DNA of 64,000 nucleotides from Alteromonadaceae bacterium 2753L.S.0a.02 (GTDB taxonomy: Bacteria > Pseudomonadota > Gammaproteobacteria > Pseudomonadales > Cellvibrionaceae): contig VISH01000002.1 of the NCBI GenBank assembly GCA_007827375.1, positions 2,381,001 through 2,445,000 of the forward strand, read 5' to 3'. Made by a program: the position numbers and the translations under genes. The first letter of the stretch is position 1, and each line of letters opens with the position of its first letter. A model generated the notes under the pieces. That model searched no databases. It was not told where the DNA came from and worked only from the letters and a program-made list of their open reading frames with translations. Below, in pieces: positions 51,187 through 59,356 of the stretch.

Positions 51187-53367
51187 ATGCAAAAAGAACA
51201 ACAACCAGCTGCAAACGCAATGACGCAACAGCAAAGACCACTAAATGATGCTGCGGTTTGTGACGGCGAGACCTTCAAGTATCGTCTTTCAGCCCGTTTA
51301 ATCACAGGCTTGCTTTTACTGATTACCTTGATTCTGATGTTAAGTTTTTCGGTAATTTGGTTTAAAGGAAGACCACTACTACGCAACATCGGCGAACAAT
51401 CGCAGACCTTACTTGGGCAAAATGTGGCTCTGGCACTGGAGCAACAATTGTCTCTGGTGGCAGGCATATCCCGTTCCCTGGCAGAAATCGGCTTGCATCT
51501 TCCAAAAGATGAGGAGCTTGTTAGGAAAATGGTTCCCCCAGTGCTCAATCAACTGGGCAGCGACTCATTAATTGCAGGGGGAGGCATTTGGCCTGAGCCG
51601 CATGCATACCAGCAGGGCCTTATACGTCGAAGTTTTTTCTGGGGTCGCAATGCATCGGGCGCTTTGGAATATTTTGATAATTACAACGACCCGAAAGGTC
51701 CGGGTTATCACAATGAAGAGTGGTATGTTCCAGCGCGCCTGCTAAAACCAGGGCAGGTGTATTGGTCAAGATCGTACACCGACCCGTATTCATTACAGCC
51801 GATGGTCACCTGCACAGCTCCAATGTTTCAAAATGGGGTGTTTATCGGAGTTGCAACTGTCGATTTAAAGTTAGATCGCGTCAGTTTGGTGCTGGACCGT
51901 TTGGTAAACACGCTGGATGCTTACGCTTTTGTCGTCGATCGTAATAATAAGTTTATTGCATACCCCTACCCAGAAAGGGTCATCACTAATCGCGATATTA
52001 ACGGCTTGGTCACCCCAGACTACATCTATGCCGACGAGTTGGCTAACCTGCAACCATCCTTTGCGCTGGTAGCGGAGCATCTCGCGGCAATAGAAAGAAA
52101 GTTGTTTGGCCGATTTTCTGAACGCACCACAGACTACATGCTCAATGTAGATTTGCTTTCCAACGCCAGCTATCAGATAGACCCAAACGAAGCGCGTCGC
52201 ATCGCTGCGCATTTATGGAGTCGTTCGCAACAACACGAATTTTATCCCGAAGAAGTGGGGCGCTTTGAAACAGGCAACGATAGCCTGTTGTTTGATAAGG
52301 CGTCAGTGATTGTTTATCGCTTGCCAGAAACCAACTGGAAAGTTATCACGGTCTTTCGCCGCTCAACCTATTTGGCGATCACCGATCACATCGCTTTGCA
52401 GTTGGTGGTATTTATTTCATTGGCAACCCTGGTGTTTGGTCTCGTGGCCTATTTACTGTTGCGAGTGCAGGTGTTGCAACCGATCCGCACGATGGTGGCT
52501 CAATTGGCGGATTCGGTTAATGCCAAGTCGCGCGATAGTCTGATGTTGAACTACCCTCATAAAGACGAATTGGGTATGTTGGCCTATTGGTTTAATCAGC
52601 GTTCTAATCAGTTGGAAGATGCACTGAATCGCGCTGAGAAAGCCAATCAGGCAAAAACCGCTTTCCTTGCCAAGATGTCGCACGAATTCCGTACCCCGTT
52701 AAATTCAATTATTGGTTTTAGCCGTCGATTGCAAGACAAGCTTAAAAATCAACTTGACGATTTTCAGTACGAAGCCATTTGTCGAATCTACCGTAATGGC
52801 CATCATTTGTTGGAATTAATTAGTGATATTTTGGATATGGCGGCTATTGAAGGAGGTAATGCGAAACTGCGTTTAGCTCAACACAGCGTCAATGAATTGC
52901 TCACTGAAGCTATTGCTGAATGCAATATACTACTCGATAACTCAGAAATCCGATTGGTTAAAAAAGCCTTGGCAACCGATGTTAATGTGGAGTGTGACAA
53001 GAATAAAATTATTCAGGTTTTAGTTAACCTACTATCCAATGCAATAAAAGCCACGCGACGTGGAACGGTGCAAATTGAAATAAAGCAGCCGGAAAATGAC
53101 AGTGATCACATTTACTTCGAAGTATCCGACACCGGTGTTGGAATTTCCGATTTCGACAAGAAAAAACTCTTCAAGAAATTTACTCAGCTGGATAGCCGCC
53201 AGACTGTTGAGCGGGGAACCGGCTTAGGGTTGTTTCTGGTGCGCGAATTTGTGGCACTTCACAAAGGTAATGTGACTTTGAACAGTGAGTTGGGTGTGGG
53301 TACAACTGTTGTGGTAACCCTACCTGTGTCTGTCACAGAGGATATAGATACACACTCTGCCGGTTAA
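51187..53367 (+). CDS. Cache-domain membrane sensor histidine kinase
   Basis: 726 residues: membrane helix about 36-58, a large periplasmic dCache-like domain (about 70-395, with IAGGGIWPEPHAYQQG, GPGYHNEEWYVPA and VATVDLKLDRV), second helix about 400-425, HAMP, HisKA with MSHEFRTPLNSII (His499) and HATPase (NLLSNAIKAT, DTGVGIS, GTGLGLFL). dCache domains bind small periplasmic ligands directly. No receiver domain and no response regulator nearby. The gene overlaps the convergent fructosamine-kinase gene by four bases at the stops. Confidence 0.9.
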   Translation: MQKEQQPAANAMTQQQRPLNDAAVCDGETFKYRLSARLITGLLLLITLILMLSFSVIWFKGRPLLRNIGEQSQTLLGQNVALALEQQLSLVAGISRSLAEIGLHLPKDEELVRKMVPPVLNQLGSDSLIAGGGIWPEPHAYQQGLIRRSFFWGRNASGALEYFDNYNDPKGPGYHNEEWYVPARLLKPGQVYWSRSYTDPYSLQPMVTCTAPMFQNGVFIGVATVDLKLDRVSLVLDRLVNTLDAYAFVVDRNNKFIAYPYPERVITNRDINGLVTPDYIYADELANLQPSFALVAEHLAAIERKLFGRFSERTTDYMLNVDLLSNASYQIDPNEARRIAAHLWSRSQQHEFYPEEVGRFETGNDSLLFDKASVIVYRLPETNWKVITVFRRSTYLAITDHIALQLVVFISLATLVFGLVAYLLLRVQVLQPIRTMVAQLADSVNAKSRDSLMLNYPHKDELGMLAYWFNQRSNQLEDALNRAEKANQAKTAFLAKMSHEFRTPLNSIIGFSRRLQDKLKNQLDDFQYEAICRIYRNGHHLLELISDILDMAAIEGGNAKLRLAQHSVNELLTEAIAECNILLDNSEIRLVKKALATDVNVECDKNKIIQVLVNLLSNAIKATRRGTVQIEIKQPENDSDHIYFEVSDTGVGISDFDKKKLFKKFTQLDSRQTVERGTGLGLFLVREFVALHKGNVTLNSELGVGTTVVVTLPVSVTEDIDTHSAG

Positions 53368-54290
53368 CCGTAAGCCGCAGCGTATTTCTCTAATGACTTA
53401 ATACTGGCGATACAGGTGCCTAAATAAACACCACCAAATAGGTTCAGGTGATTAAGCTGGTGGTATAGGTTGTATAGCGTTTGACGTTGCTGAAAGCCCT
53501 CAGGCAGAGGCCAAGTTTTCTGATAAGCGCGATAGAAGGCTTCGCTGAATCCCCCGAACAAATGGCTTAGCGCTATATCTACTTCGCGGTCCCCAAAGTA
53601 GGCAGCAGGGTCATAAATGATAGGCGTGCCCGTGAGATCATAGCCTTTGTTGCCACCCCAAAGGTCGCCATGGACCACACAGGGCGGCGGGAAATGTTGC
53701 TTTAACAGGGTTTCGGTGGCTGTGATAGCGGAATTCTCAAGGGCCCTGATTTGGGAATAGCCGTTTTCCGATGCAAGTTTTATCTGGTACCCGAGACGGT
53801 TTTGTAACCAAAATTCACACCAGGATTGCAGTGTGGTATTACATTGCCGACTTAGGCCAATATAGTTGTCGACACTAAACCCGAAGGGCGTCTGTGTTGG
53901 TGGTTGAAACGGTGCTGTTCTACCGAGGGAAGACGCCAAATGCAACTCTGCAAGTTGATTGCCCAGCAAAGCATCATTTGCTGATCCGTTGAGCGGTATG
54001 TATTCCAAAACGAGGTAGGGTGTGCTTCCACAGATCCCCAAACACACCACGTGTGGCACACGCAGTTTTTGATAAAAACCCAGGCATTCCAAACCCGCCT
54101 GTTCGGCGGTAAATGCGTCCGCACTGCCATTTCGACTGATTTTCACAAAATATCGGCCAGCCTCAGTCGCAACAGCGTATGCATCATTGATATCGCCTCC
54201 GGATACCGGCTGGATGTCTTGCAAGCTGCAAGTTCGCTGTAACCTGATGCTCAGCGTTTTTCTGATATCATCCCAAACTTCGCTATTCAT
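53364..54290 (-). CDS. Fructosamine kinase family protein
   Basis: 308 residues from ATG 54290, the family N-terminus; in-frame sequence upstream is probably untranslated. The kinase fold is clear: YFVKISRNGS, EAGLECLGF-like region, LVLEYIPLNG, catalytic loop VVHGDLWGGN and IIYDPAAYFGDREVDIAL. Members phosphorylate ketosamines (products of protein glycation) so that they break down, or act on related sugars. The gene is divergent from djlA with 87 bases between. Confidence 0.9.
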   Translation of the reverse strand: MNSEVWDDIRKTLSIRLQRTCSLQDIQPVSGGDINDAYAVATEAGRYFVKISRNGSADAFTAEQAGLECLGFYQKLRVPHVVCLGICGSTPYLVLEYIPLNGSANDALLGNQLAELHLASSLGRTAPFQPPTQTPFGFSVDNYIGLSRQCNTTLQSWCEFWLQNRLGYQIKLASENGYSQIRALENSAITATETLLKQHFPPPCVVHGDLWGGNKGYDLTGTPIIYDPAAYFGDREVDIALSHLFGGFSEAFYRAYQKTWPLPEGFQQRQTLYNLYHQLNHLNLFGGVYLGTCIASIKSLEKYAAAYG

Positions 54291-54377
54291 GGTACGTATT
54301 CCAGGCGCAAAAAAGTGGCGTCGAGCTGCTTTGTACAGTGATTGTATAGTGCGCACTTCTTTCATCAAGGTTATTAC

Positions 54378-55181
54378 ATGCTAGGTAAGATAATCGCCGG
54401 TTTAATCGGCTTTTTTACGCTCGGTCCAGTCGGGGCGGTCATTGGTGTATTTGTTGGTCATTTTTTTGATCGTGGTCGTGCGCAGCTAAATAACAGGTTT
54501 AATCCGGAGCAACGGGCCGTTATTGAAAATGCATTTTTTCACGCGATTTTCCCGCTGCTGGGCTGTCTTGCAAAAGCAGACGGACGCGTATCTGAGGAAG
54601 AAATAGCCGGAACCGAGCAATTGATGACCAAAATGGGGTTAAGCAGCGAAGCCAGACGCAAGGCAATAGATCTTTTTAAACACGGTGTAAATGGCGAGGA
54701 AAACGTTACCCAAATATTAGCCGCGTTTAACGAAGCCTGCGGGCGCTACGGCGATCTCAAGCAAATGATGCTGGTATACCTGATATCGCTTGCCTATGCG
54801 GATAATCACCTCCACGAAAAAGAAGAGGAACTGCTTGGAGAAATCGCGCAAGTATTGGGGTACTCACGATTTGCGTTTAACCACCTGCTGGGCATGGTAA
54901 AAGCGCAAAATCATTTCTATCGTAACCAGCAAGGGCAACATCGCTACCAAAGTGAGCAACGCTCAACAGAAGACGAGCTGCAACTGGCATACCAGGCTCT
55001 GGGAGTCAATAGCGACGCGAGTGACACTGAAATTAAACGTGCTTATCGAAAATTGATGAGTGAATATCACCCCGACAAACTTTCCGGAAAGGGTGTTCCG
55101 GAGGACGTTTTAAAAGTGGCAACCGAGCGTGCTCAGGAAATTCAAACAGCCTATGACCTTGTTAAAAAAAGTCGTAAATGA
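54378..55181 (+). CDS. djlA: DjlA, membrane-anchored J-domain co-chaperone
   Basis: 267 residues from ATG 54378. An N-terminal Gly-rich membrane helix (IAGLIGFFTLGPVGAVIG) is followed by a TerB-like helical domain (about 45-170, KADGRVSEEEI and YADNHLHEKEEELL), a Gln-rich linker and a C-terminal J domain (about 200-267) with the HPD motif in YHPDKLSGKG. In E. coli DjlA works with DnaK and modulates envelope signalling. It overlaps the nuclease gene by four bases. Confidence 0.93.
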   Translation: MLGKIIAGLIGFFTLGPVGAVIGVFVGHFFDRGRAQLNNRFNPEQRAVIENAFFHAIFPLLGCLAKADGRVSEEEIAGTEQLMTKMGLSSEARRKAIDLFKHGVNGEENVTQILAAFNEACGRYGDLKQMMLVYLISLAYADNHLHEKEEELLGEIAQVLGYSRFAFNHLLGMVKAQNHFYRNQQGQHRYQSEQRSTEDELQLAYQALGVNSDASDTEIKRAYRKLMSEYHPDKLSGKGVPEDVLKVATERAQEIQTAYDLVKKSRK

Positions 55182-56074
55182 ACCAAGCATCGCTCAAGGG
55201 AGTATTGGGCTTGATTCTGTGGCTTTTCGTGGCCGGCGACGGCCAGGCATGGAGCGCTCGAGGTCATGCCGCTATTTCGCTGTCGGTGTATCGTCAGCTG
55301 CCCGAGAACGCGGCTTCTCGCTATTTGGAGTATGCCGAGAAAGTTAAATCAATTTCTCATGTAAGGCTCGTAAACTCTTATAAATTCTGTAAAAAAAATA
55401 TCGCGGTATGCGATTTGGCCGTGTGGCCTGATAGAATCCGCGAGCTCCCCTTAGAGCGACTTTTTAAATCTTTAAAGGTTCGTGTACCGGAGCAACTAGT
55501 TGCTTATCGCAACAGTTCAACAGCGCCTTGGCACTACGAAAACGCCTATTACTCACCTGCAGAACAAACTTTTATCAGCCATTGTAAGTTCGCTGAAAAG
55601 GGCGATTTAAGTGATGTTATTCCGCGTCTGCAGGCAGTTCTTGAGAGCGATGCCAGTGAATCTCAGCAAGCTCTGGTACTCGCGTTTTGGGTACATCTTG
55701 TGTCTGACGCGCACCAACCGCTCCATACACTTACAAAAATCGATCGAGCTTGTCACCACGATTTCGGTGGCAATAAATCCTGTGTAGCGCCTGAGGTGGG
55801 GCGTTGCAAACTTAATTTACACCAGCTTTGGGATTCTGGCGGCGATATTTTCTTTTCCGAACTGCGACCTCTGGAGGTTCATGACGCAAGTGTTGCTGTT
55901 GGCATTCAATCCATTCGGCAAGAAATAAAAACCATGGCGCCAGCGGTTTATTTAAAGCACGGCCATTACAACAGCCCATCGTACCGTGAATACGTGCAAC
56001 TCACCTCTAATAAACAGGCGCGCTTGGCGGCGACACGCATTGCGCAATATCTTGCTAGATTGTGGAGCTCTTAA
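55178..56074 (+). CDS. Secreted S1/P1-type zinc nuclease
   Basis: 298 residues with a signal peptide predicted to end at GQA, leaving Trp25 as mature residue 1. This matters because the first residue's amino group and the following His (WSARGH, H30) bind zinc in this family. Further ligand motifs are AVWPDRIRE (Asp85), APWHYENAYY, FWVHLVSDAHQPLHT and LHQLWDSGG, with the DFGGN block between. The enzyme should degrade single-stranded DNA/RNA and remove 3'-phosphates outside the cytoplasm, useful for phosphate and nucleoside scavenging. Its ATG overlaps the djlA stop. Confidence 0.93.
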   Translation: MNQASLKGVLGLILWLFVAGDGQAWSARGHAAISLSVYRQLPENAASRYLEYAEKVKSISHVRLVNSYKFCKKNIAVCDLAVWPDRIRELPLERLFKSLKVRVPEQLVAYRNSSTAPWHYENAYYSPAEQTFISHCKFAEKGDLSDVIPRLQAVLESDASESQQALVLAFWVHLVSDAHQPLHTLTKIDRACHHDFGGNKSCVAPEVGRCKLNLHQLWDSGGDIFFSELRPLEVHDASVAVGIQSIRQEIKTMAPAVYLKHGHYNSPSYREYVQLTSNKQARLAATRIAQYLARLWSS

Positions 56075-56075
56075 C

Positions 56076-56903
56076 ATGCAAAGTTTTGTGATAATAACAG
56101 GGTGTTCCTCCGGAATTGGCCGCTGCGCTGCGTTAACGCTTAATCAGCGGGGGTATCGTGTTATCGCGACCGTGCGCAATGAGGACGATCGTCTCGCGTT
56201 ATTGGCAGCGGGGATTGAACATGTTGTACTGTTGGATCTCGCCAGCTCGACATCGATTACTCATGCGGTTGAAGAGTGTTTGAATATTAGTAATGGTAAG
56301 CTCTTCGCGCTATTTAACAATGCCGCCTACGGCCAACCCGGTGCGGTTGAAGATTTGTCGAGAGATGCATTGCGGCAACAATTCGAAGTCAACCTTTTTG
56401 GTACACACGAACTAACCATACAATTATTACCAACTCTGCTGCAGCAAGCTGATGCACGCATTGTGCAAAACAGCTCTGTGCTGGGCTTGGTAGCCATGCC
56501 AATGCGCGGTGCTTACAACGCCTCCAAATTTGCACTGGAAGGGCTCACTGACACGCTGCGCCTGGAGCTTGCCGGTACATCGGTAAAAATAAGTTTAATT
56601 GAGCCTGGCCCGATATTATCGCGCTTTAGGGTTAACGCATTGCAGGCGTTTGAACAGCATATTGATATTGCCGCTAGCCGCCACAGCGCAAGTTACCATG
56701 CCTCTTTGGCTCGCCTAAAAAAAGAAGGCCCGGCAGCACCCTTTACACTTGGTCCGGAAGCTGTGGTGCATAAACTCATCAAAGCGTTGGAATCTGCGGC
56801 CCCCAAGCATCGTTATTACGTGACTATACCCACCTATGTAATGGCCTATTTAAAAATTATCTTACCTGGGAAAATTCTGGATAAAATTTTGAGGAAATTT
56901 TAG
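56076..56903 (+). CDS. Short-chain dehydrogenase/reductase
   Basis: 275 residues from ATG 56076, one base after the nuclease stop. Classical SDR motifs are present: GCSSGIGRCAA for cofactor, NNAAYGQPG, the Ser in NSSVLGLVAMP and the catalytic YNASK, followed by IEPGPI. Arg residues after the second strand (VRNEDD) favour NADPH. Substrate unknown; the sequence type is common among SDRs annotated as ketoreductases or sterol-type dehydrogenases. Close spacing puts it in one unit with djlA and the nuclease. Confidence 0.92.
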   Translation: MQSFVIITGCSSGIGRCAALTLNQRGYRVIATVRNEDDRLALLAAGIEHVVLLDLASSTSITHAVEECLNISNGKLFALFNNAAYGQPGAVEDLSRDALRQQFEVNLFGTHELTIQLLPTLLQQADARIVQNSSVLGLVAMPMRGAYNASKFALEGLTDTLRLELAGTSVKISLIEPGPILSRFRVNALQAFEQHIDIAASRHSASYHASLARLKKEGPAAPFTLGPEAVVHKLIKALESAAPKHRYYVTIPTYVMAYLKIILPGKILDKILRKF

Positions 56904-56925
56904 TGATACAGGAACGATCTGACCG

Positions 56926-56950
56926 CTGTCTTTTATTTGTGAAAAGACAG
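56926..56950. repeat. Perfect hairpin between the SDR and cold-shock genes
   Basis: CTGTCTTTT (56926-56934) and AAAAGACAG (56942-56950) form a perfect nine-base stem with a seven-base loop, 22 bases after the SDR stop. There is no T-run beyond it, so it is not a standard intrinsic terminator, though it may stop or stabilise transcripts. Confidence 0.6.
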
Positions 56951-57102
56951 GGAAGGTAGTTGCGTAACATCGCAATACCACGCAACTTATCAACAGCTCG
57001 CAGCACCCGCCAACACTTCTAAAAAGAGTCACTGAGTTCTGCAAGCTGCTGTTGTAAAGATTTTCAGTGAGTCGCGAAGGGTGGCGACACTATAAACAGA
57101 AC

Positions 57103-57312
57103 TTATGCCGGTTCGACGTTCTCGGCTTGTGGGCCTTTCTGGCCTTGTCCTTCAGTAAAAGTTACGGCTTGACCTTCCTTCAAGGTTTTAAAACCGCTAC
57201 CCATAATATTACTGAAATGGACAAACAGATCAGCGCCTCCTTCACGGCTGATAAAACCGTAACCCTTGCTTTCGTTGAACCATTTAACTGTTCCGTTAAG
57301 TTTGTCTGACAT
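57103..57312 (-). CDS. Cold-shock protein (CspA family)
   Basis: 69 residues, a single cold-shock domain. RNA-binding motifs RNP1 (KGYGFI) and RNP2 (LFVHF) are intact, with the start GTVKWFNESKGYGF typical of the family. It binds single-stranded RNA/DNA and acts as an RNA chaperone. Upstream is a leader of about 240 bases without a gene, as seen for cold-inducible csp genes, with a promoter candidate near 57564-57592. A partly mismatched stem around 57064-57095 could serve as terminator. Confidence 0.95.
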   Translation of the reverse strand: MSDKLNGTVKWFNESKGYGFISREGGADLFVHFSNIMGSGFKTLKEGQAVTFTEGQGQKGPQAENVEPA

Positions 57313-57627
57313 TGTCTTGCTTTAACCTTTCGTAAGTGCTGCAGTAATACGCCGAAAACACTGCTGCTAAACCAATCGCCTGCGAGCGTTAGTAGTAGTG
57401 TTTTTCGTCATGCTGGTGGGTAATTTGATAATACCGTGGCTTGGTAGCGTCATTGCTTGCCATTCGTAACTAAAGAACTCGCCGCGATGGCTGAAAGGAC
57501 AATCCCCTGGGCAATGCCCGAAATGAGCGATACCAATACATGGCTCTCTATTTCCCAAGGCCGATTCTAGGCCGCTTCTATGACGAAAACAATACAAATT
57601 TAAAATCAGAGCTATTGGCTTAATTTG
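57313..57627 (-). promoter_or_regulatory. Long leader and promoter of the cold-shock gene
   Basis: On the minus strand TTGTTT (complement of 57587-57592) and TAGAAT (complement of 57564-57569) are 17 bases apart and would start a transcript with about 240 untranslated bases. Inside the leader a long imperfect stem pairs 57355-57368 with 57391-57404; on the plus strand it pairs fully if G-T is allowed and runs into five T. An ORF across the leader has no family resemblance. Confidence 0.55.
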
Positions 57628-58164
57628 TTAGTCAGCGGTATATGGAGTCTTAGGCAGATAATCCGCGAGATCAGTAATTGCAGACTGAAATATTTTATTC
57701 ACATCAGGCTTTAATCCCACTTCCATACGTCGTGACAACATTGTGATTGGAAACAAACAATGGGGCGTATCTTTAATACAAACTGCCTGGGTTGCACCCA
57801 GCTCATCTTCATAAATAAACCATTGAAATTGTTTGATTTCTTTAACAAAAACATCACCCAATACCACACCCAGGGCCTGTAATTGAAGCGTATCTTTCGG
57901 TGCAATTAACTCTTCATTTACAACACGCTGAAGTAGGGCGAGGTCGTCTTTGTTATCGTGTAAACGTTGCCCGAAGTGAGTGGCGACAAGTTCATTTACT
58001 GACGTTCGCTGCCGTTCGAGGAAATTCTCGTTTAGCCAGTTCAATGGTCGAATCTCTGGGCCACCTTTGTGCTGGGCCAATACTTTGCTGGCTACGTCAT
58101 CTTTACTTTGTGCGTGACACACGCCGGCGAGGGTTATCAGAATAAGGCTTAGGTAACTTTTCAT
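57628..58164 (-). CDS. Secreted DUF3806 protein
   Basis: 178 residues with a signal peptide (ending near CHAQS). The mature part follows the DUF3806 pattern: WLNENFLERQRTSVNELVATHFG, LQALGVVLGDVFVKE, QWFIYEDELGATQAVCI and LFPITMLSRRMEVGL. The family is uncharacterised; location is predicted periplasmic. It is on the same strand as the cold-shock gene, upstream of its promoter, and is divergent from the next gene. Confidence 0.85.
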   Translation of the reverse strand: MKSYLSLILITLAGVCHAQSKDDVASKVLAQHKGGPEIRPLNWLNENFLERQRTSVNELVATHFGQRLHDNKDDLALLQRVVNEELIAPKDTLQLQALGVVLGDVFVKEIKQFQWFIYEDELGATQAVCIKDTPHCLFPITMLSRRMEVGLKPDVNKIFQSAITDLADYLPKTPYTAD

Positions 58165-58291
58165 GAGTGTTTCTTAGTAATTTTGAATGCCAAATTATAA
58201 ACCAAAGGGGCGGCCATAAACGTTAAGATGACATGCGGCTTGTGAAAGTAGTGTTAGAATCCGTGTGTTATAAATTGTCGGGGTAGCTACA

Positions 58292-58651
58292 ATGCGCAAT
58301 GCGAGCCATTTCGTTGCTGTTACATTAGGTGCAGTTGCCTGTATTTTGACCTGGATGCTGTTTAATGCTCGCCAAGAAGTCGCAAACACGCAACGTGCCC
58401 TGGAGCGGATGTCGGACCATGCAACGCAATTGGAACAGCGAATCGTGGCGCTTGAGGAAGAAAAGCAGGCGCTACAATCCCAAACAATTGACGGCTTGAT
58501 AGACCGCGGTAGCGACTCTGTAGTCGAAAGTTGGTCGGAAATGGCCGATCATTTCGCCCGCGAGATGGAGCGTTTGGGACGCGTTCTGGAAGAACAACTC
58601 GATAAAAACGACTCACAAGAGCCCGATAAAAATTCCAAAAACCCCATATAG
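58292..58651 (+). CDS. Small membrane-anchored coiled-coil protein
   Basis: 119 residues: an N-terminal hydrophobic anchor (about 7-25), a heptad-rich coiled coil (about 27-65, EVANTQRALERMSDHATQLE and on) and an acidic C-terminal helix ending in a polar tail. No family recognised. It is six bases before the pseudouridine synthase gene and probably co-transcribed with it. Confidence 0.65.
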   Translation: MRNASHFVAVTLGAVACILTWMLFNARQEVANTQRALERMSDHATQLEQRIVALEEEKQALQSQTIDGLIDRGSDSVVESWSEMADHFAREMERLGRVLEEQLDKNDSQEPDKNSKNPI

Positions 58652-58656
58652 CACCC

Positions 58657-59349
58657 ATGGTTTTGCAGTTAATTGACAATCAAAACGATTTTGCGATTGT
58701 TTATAAACCTCCCAACATCAGTACACATCAGCAGGGCGATTCTGTCTCGCCAGCACTCACGAGTTTGCTTCGCGATCAATTTCCGCAGCAGGTGTATTTT
58801 CCGGTACACCGGCTCGATCGAGTTACCTCAGGGCTGCTAATTCTTGCCAAAAACGAAACGGCAAATAGCGTGCTCTCACAGTTATTTAGTAGTCGCCAGA
58901 TTGAAAAGATTTATCTCGCCTTGTCGTGCCGTAAGCCTTCCAAGAAGCAGGGATTGATCGAGGGGGATATGGTCAAAGCACGCAACGGATGCTGGAAACT
59001 AAGCCGCAGCCGCCATGCTCCTGCAAAAACCCAGTTTTTCAGCGTCGGTGGTTTGGGCGGTAAACGACTTTTTGTCTTGAAACCGTTCACTGGTAAAACT
59101 CATCAGCTGCGGGTTGCGTTAAAGTCTTTGGGTTCGCCGATACTCGGCGATGAACGATATGGTGGTGAAAGCGCTGACAGATGCTATTTACACGCATACG
59201 GGCTGAAGTTTGCTTATCAGGGCCAAGAGTACTGTTACGAAGTTGCGCCTAAAGAGGGCGAGAGCTTCGCCAACGAAGCGTTCAGTATAACGCTTGAGCA
59301 ATTAGGTGCACCTTTCGACTTGACCTGGCCCGCTGTTCGTGCAGATTAA
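58657..59349 (+). CDS. RluA-family pseudouridine synthase
   Basis: 230 residues, a short RluA-type enzyme without an S4 domain. The catalytic Asp is in VHRLDRVTSGLLILAK, with YKPPNISTHQ near the N-terminus and KPFTGKTHQLRVALKSLGSPILGD toward the end. It converts a uridine in RNA to pseudouridine; the target (rRNA or tRNA position) cannot be told from sequence. It resembles the compact subgroup related to RluA/TruC. The end overlaps the 5' region of the next gene. Confidence 0.9.
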   Translation: MVLQLIDNQNDFAIVYKPPNISTHQQGDSVSPALTSLLRDQFPQQVYFPVHRLDRVTSGLLILAKNETANSVLSQLFSSRQIEKIYLALSCRKPSKKQGLIEGDMVKARNGCWKLSRSRHAPAKTQFFSVGGLGGKRLFVLKPFTGKTHQLRVALKSLGSPILGDERYGGESADRCYLHAYGLKFAYQGQEYCYEVAPKEGESFANEAFSITLEQLGAPFDLTWPAVRAD

Positions 59350-59356
59350 CTTAGCG

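Noticed and set aside
57367..57597. 76-codon minus-strand frame in the cold-shock leader
   Set aside because: No family resemblance, His/Arg/Cys-rich composition unlike neighbours, and it coincides with the predicted leader and promoter.
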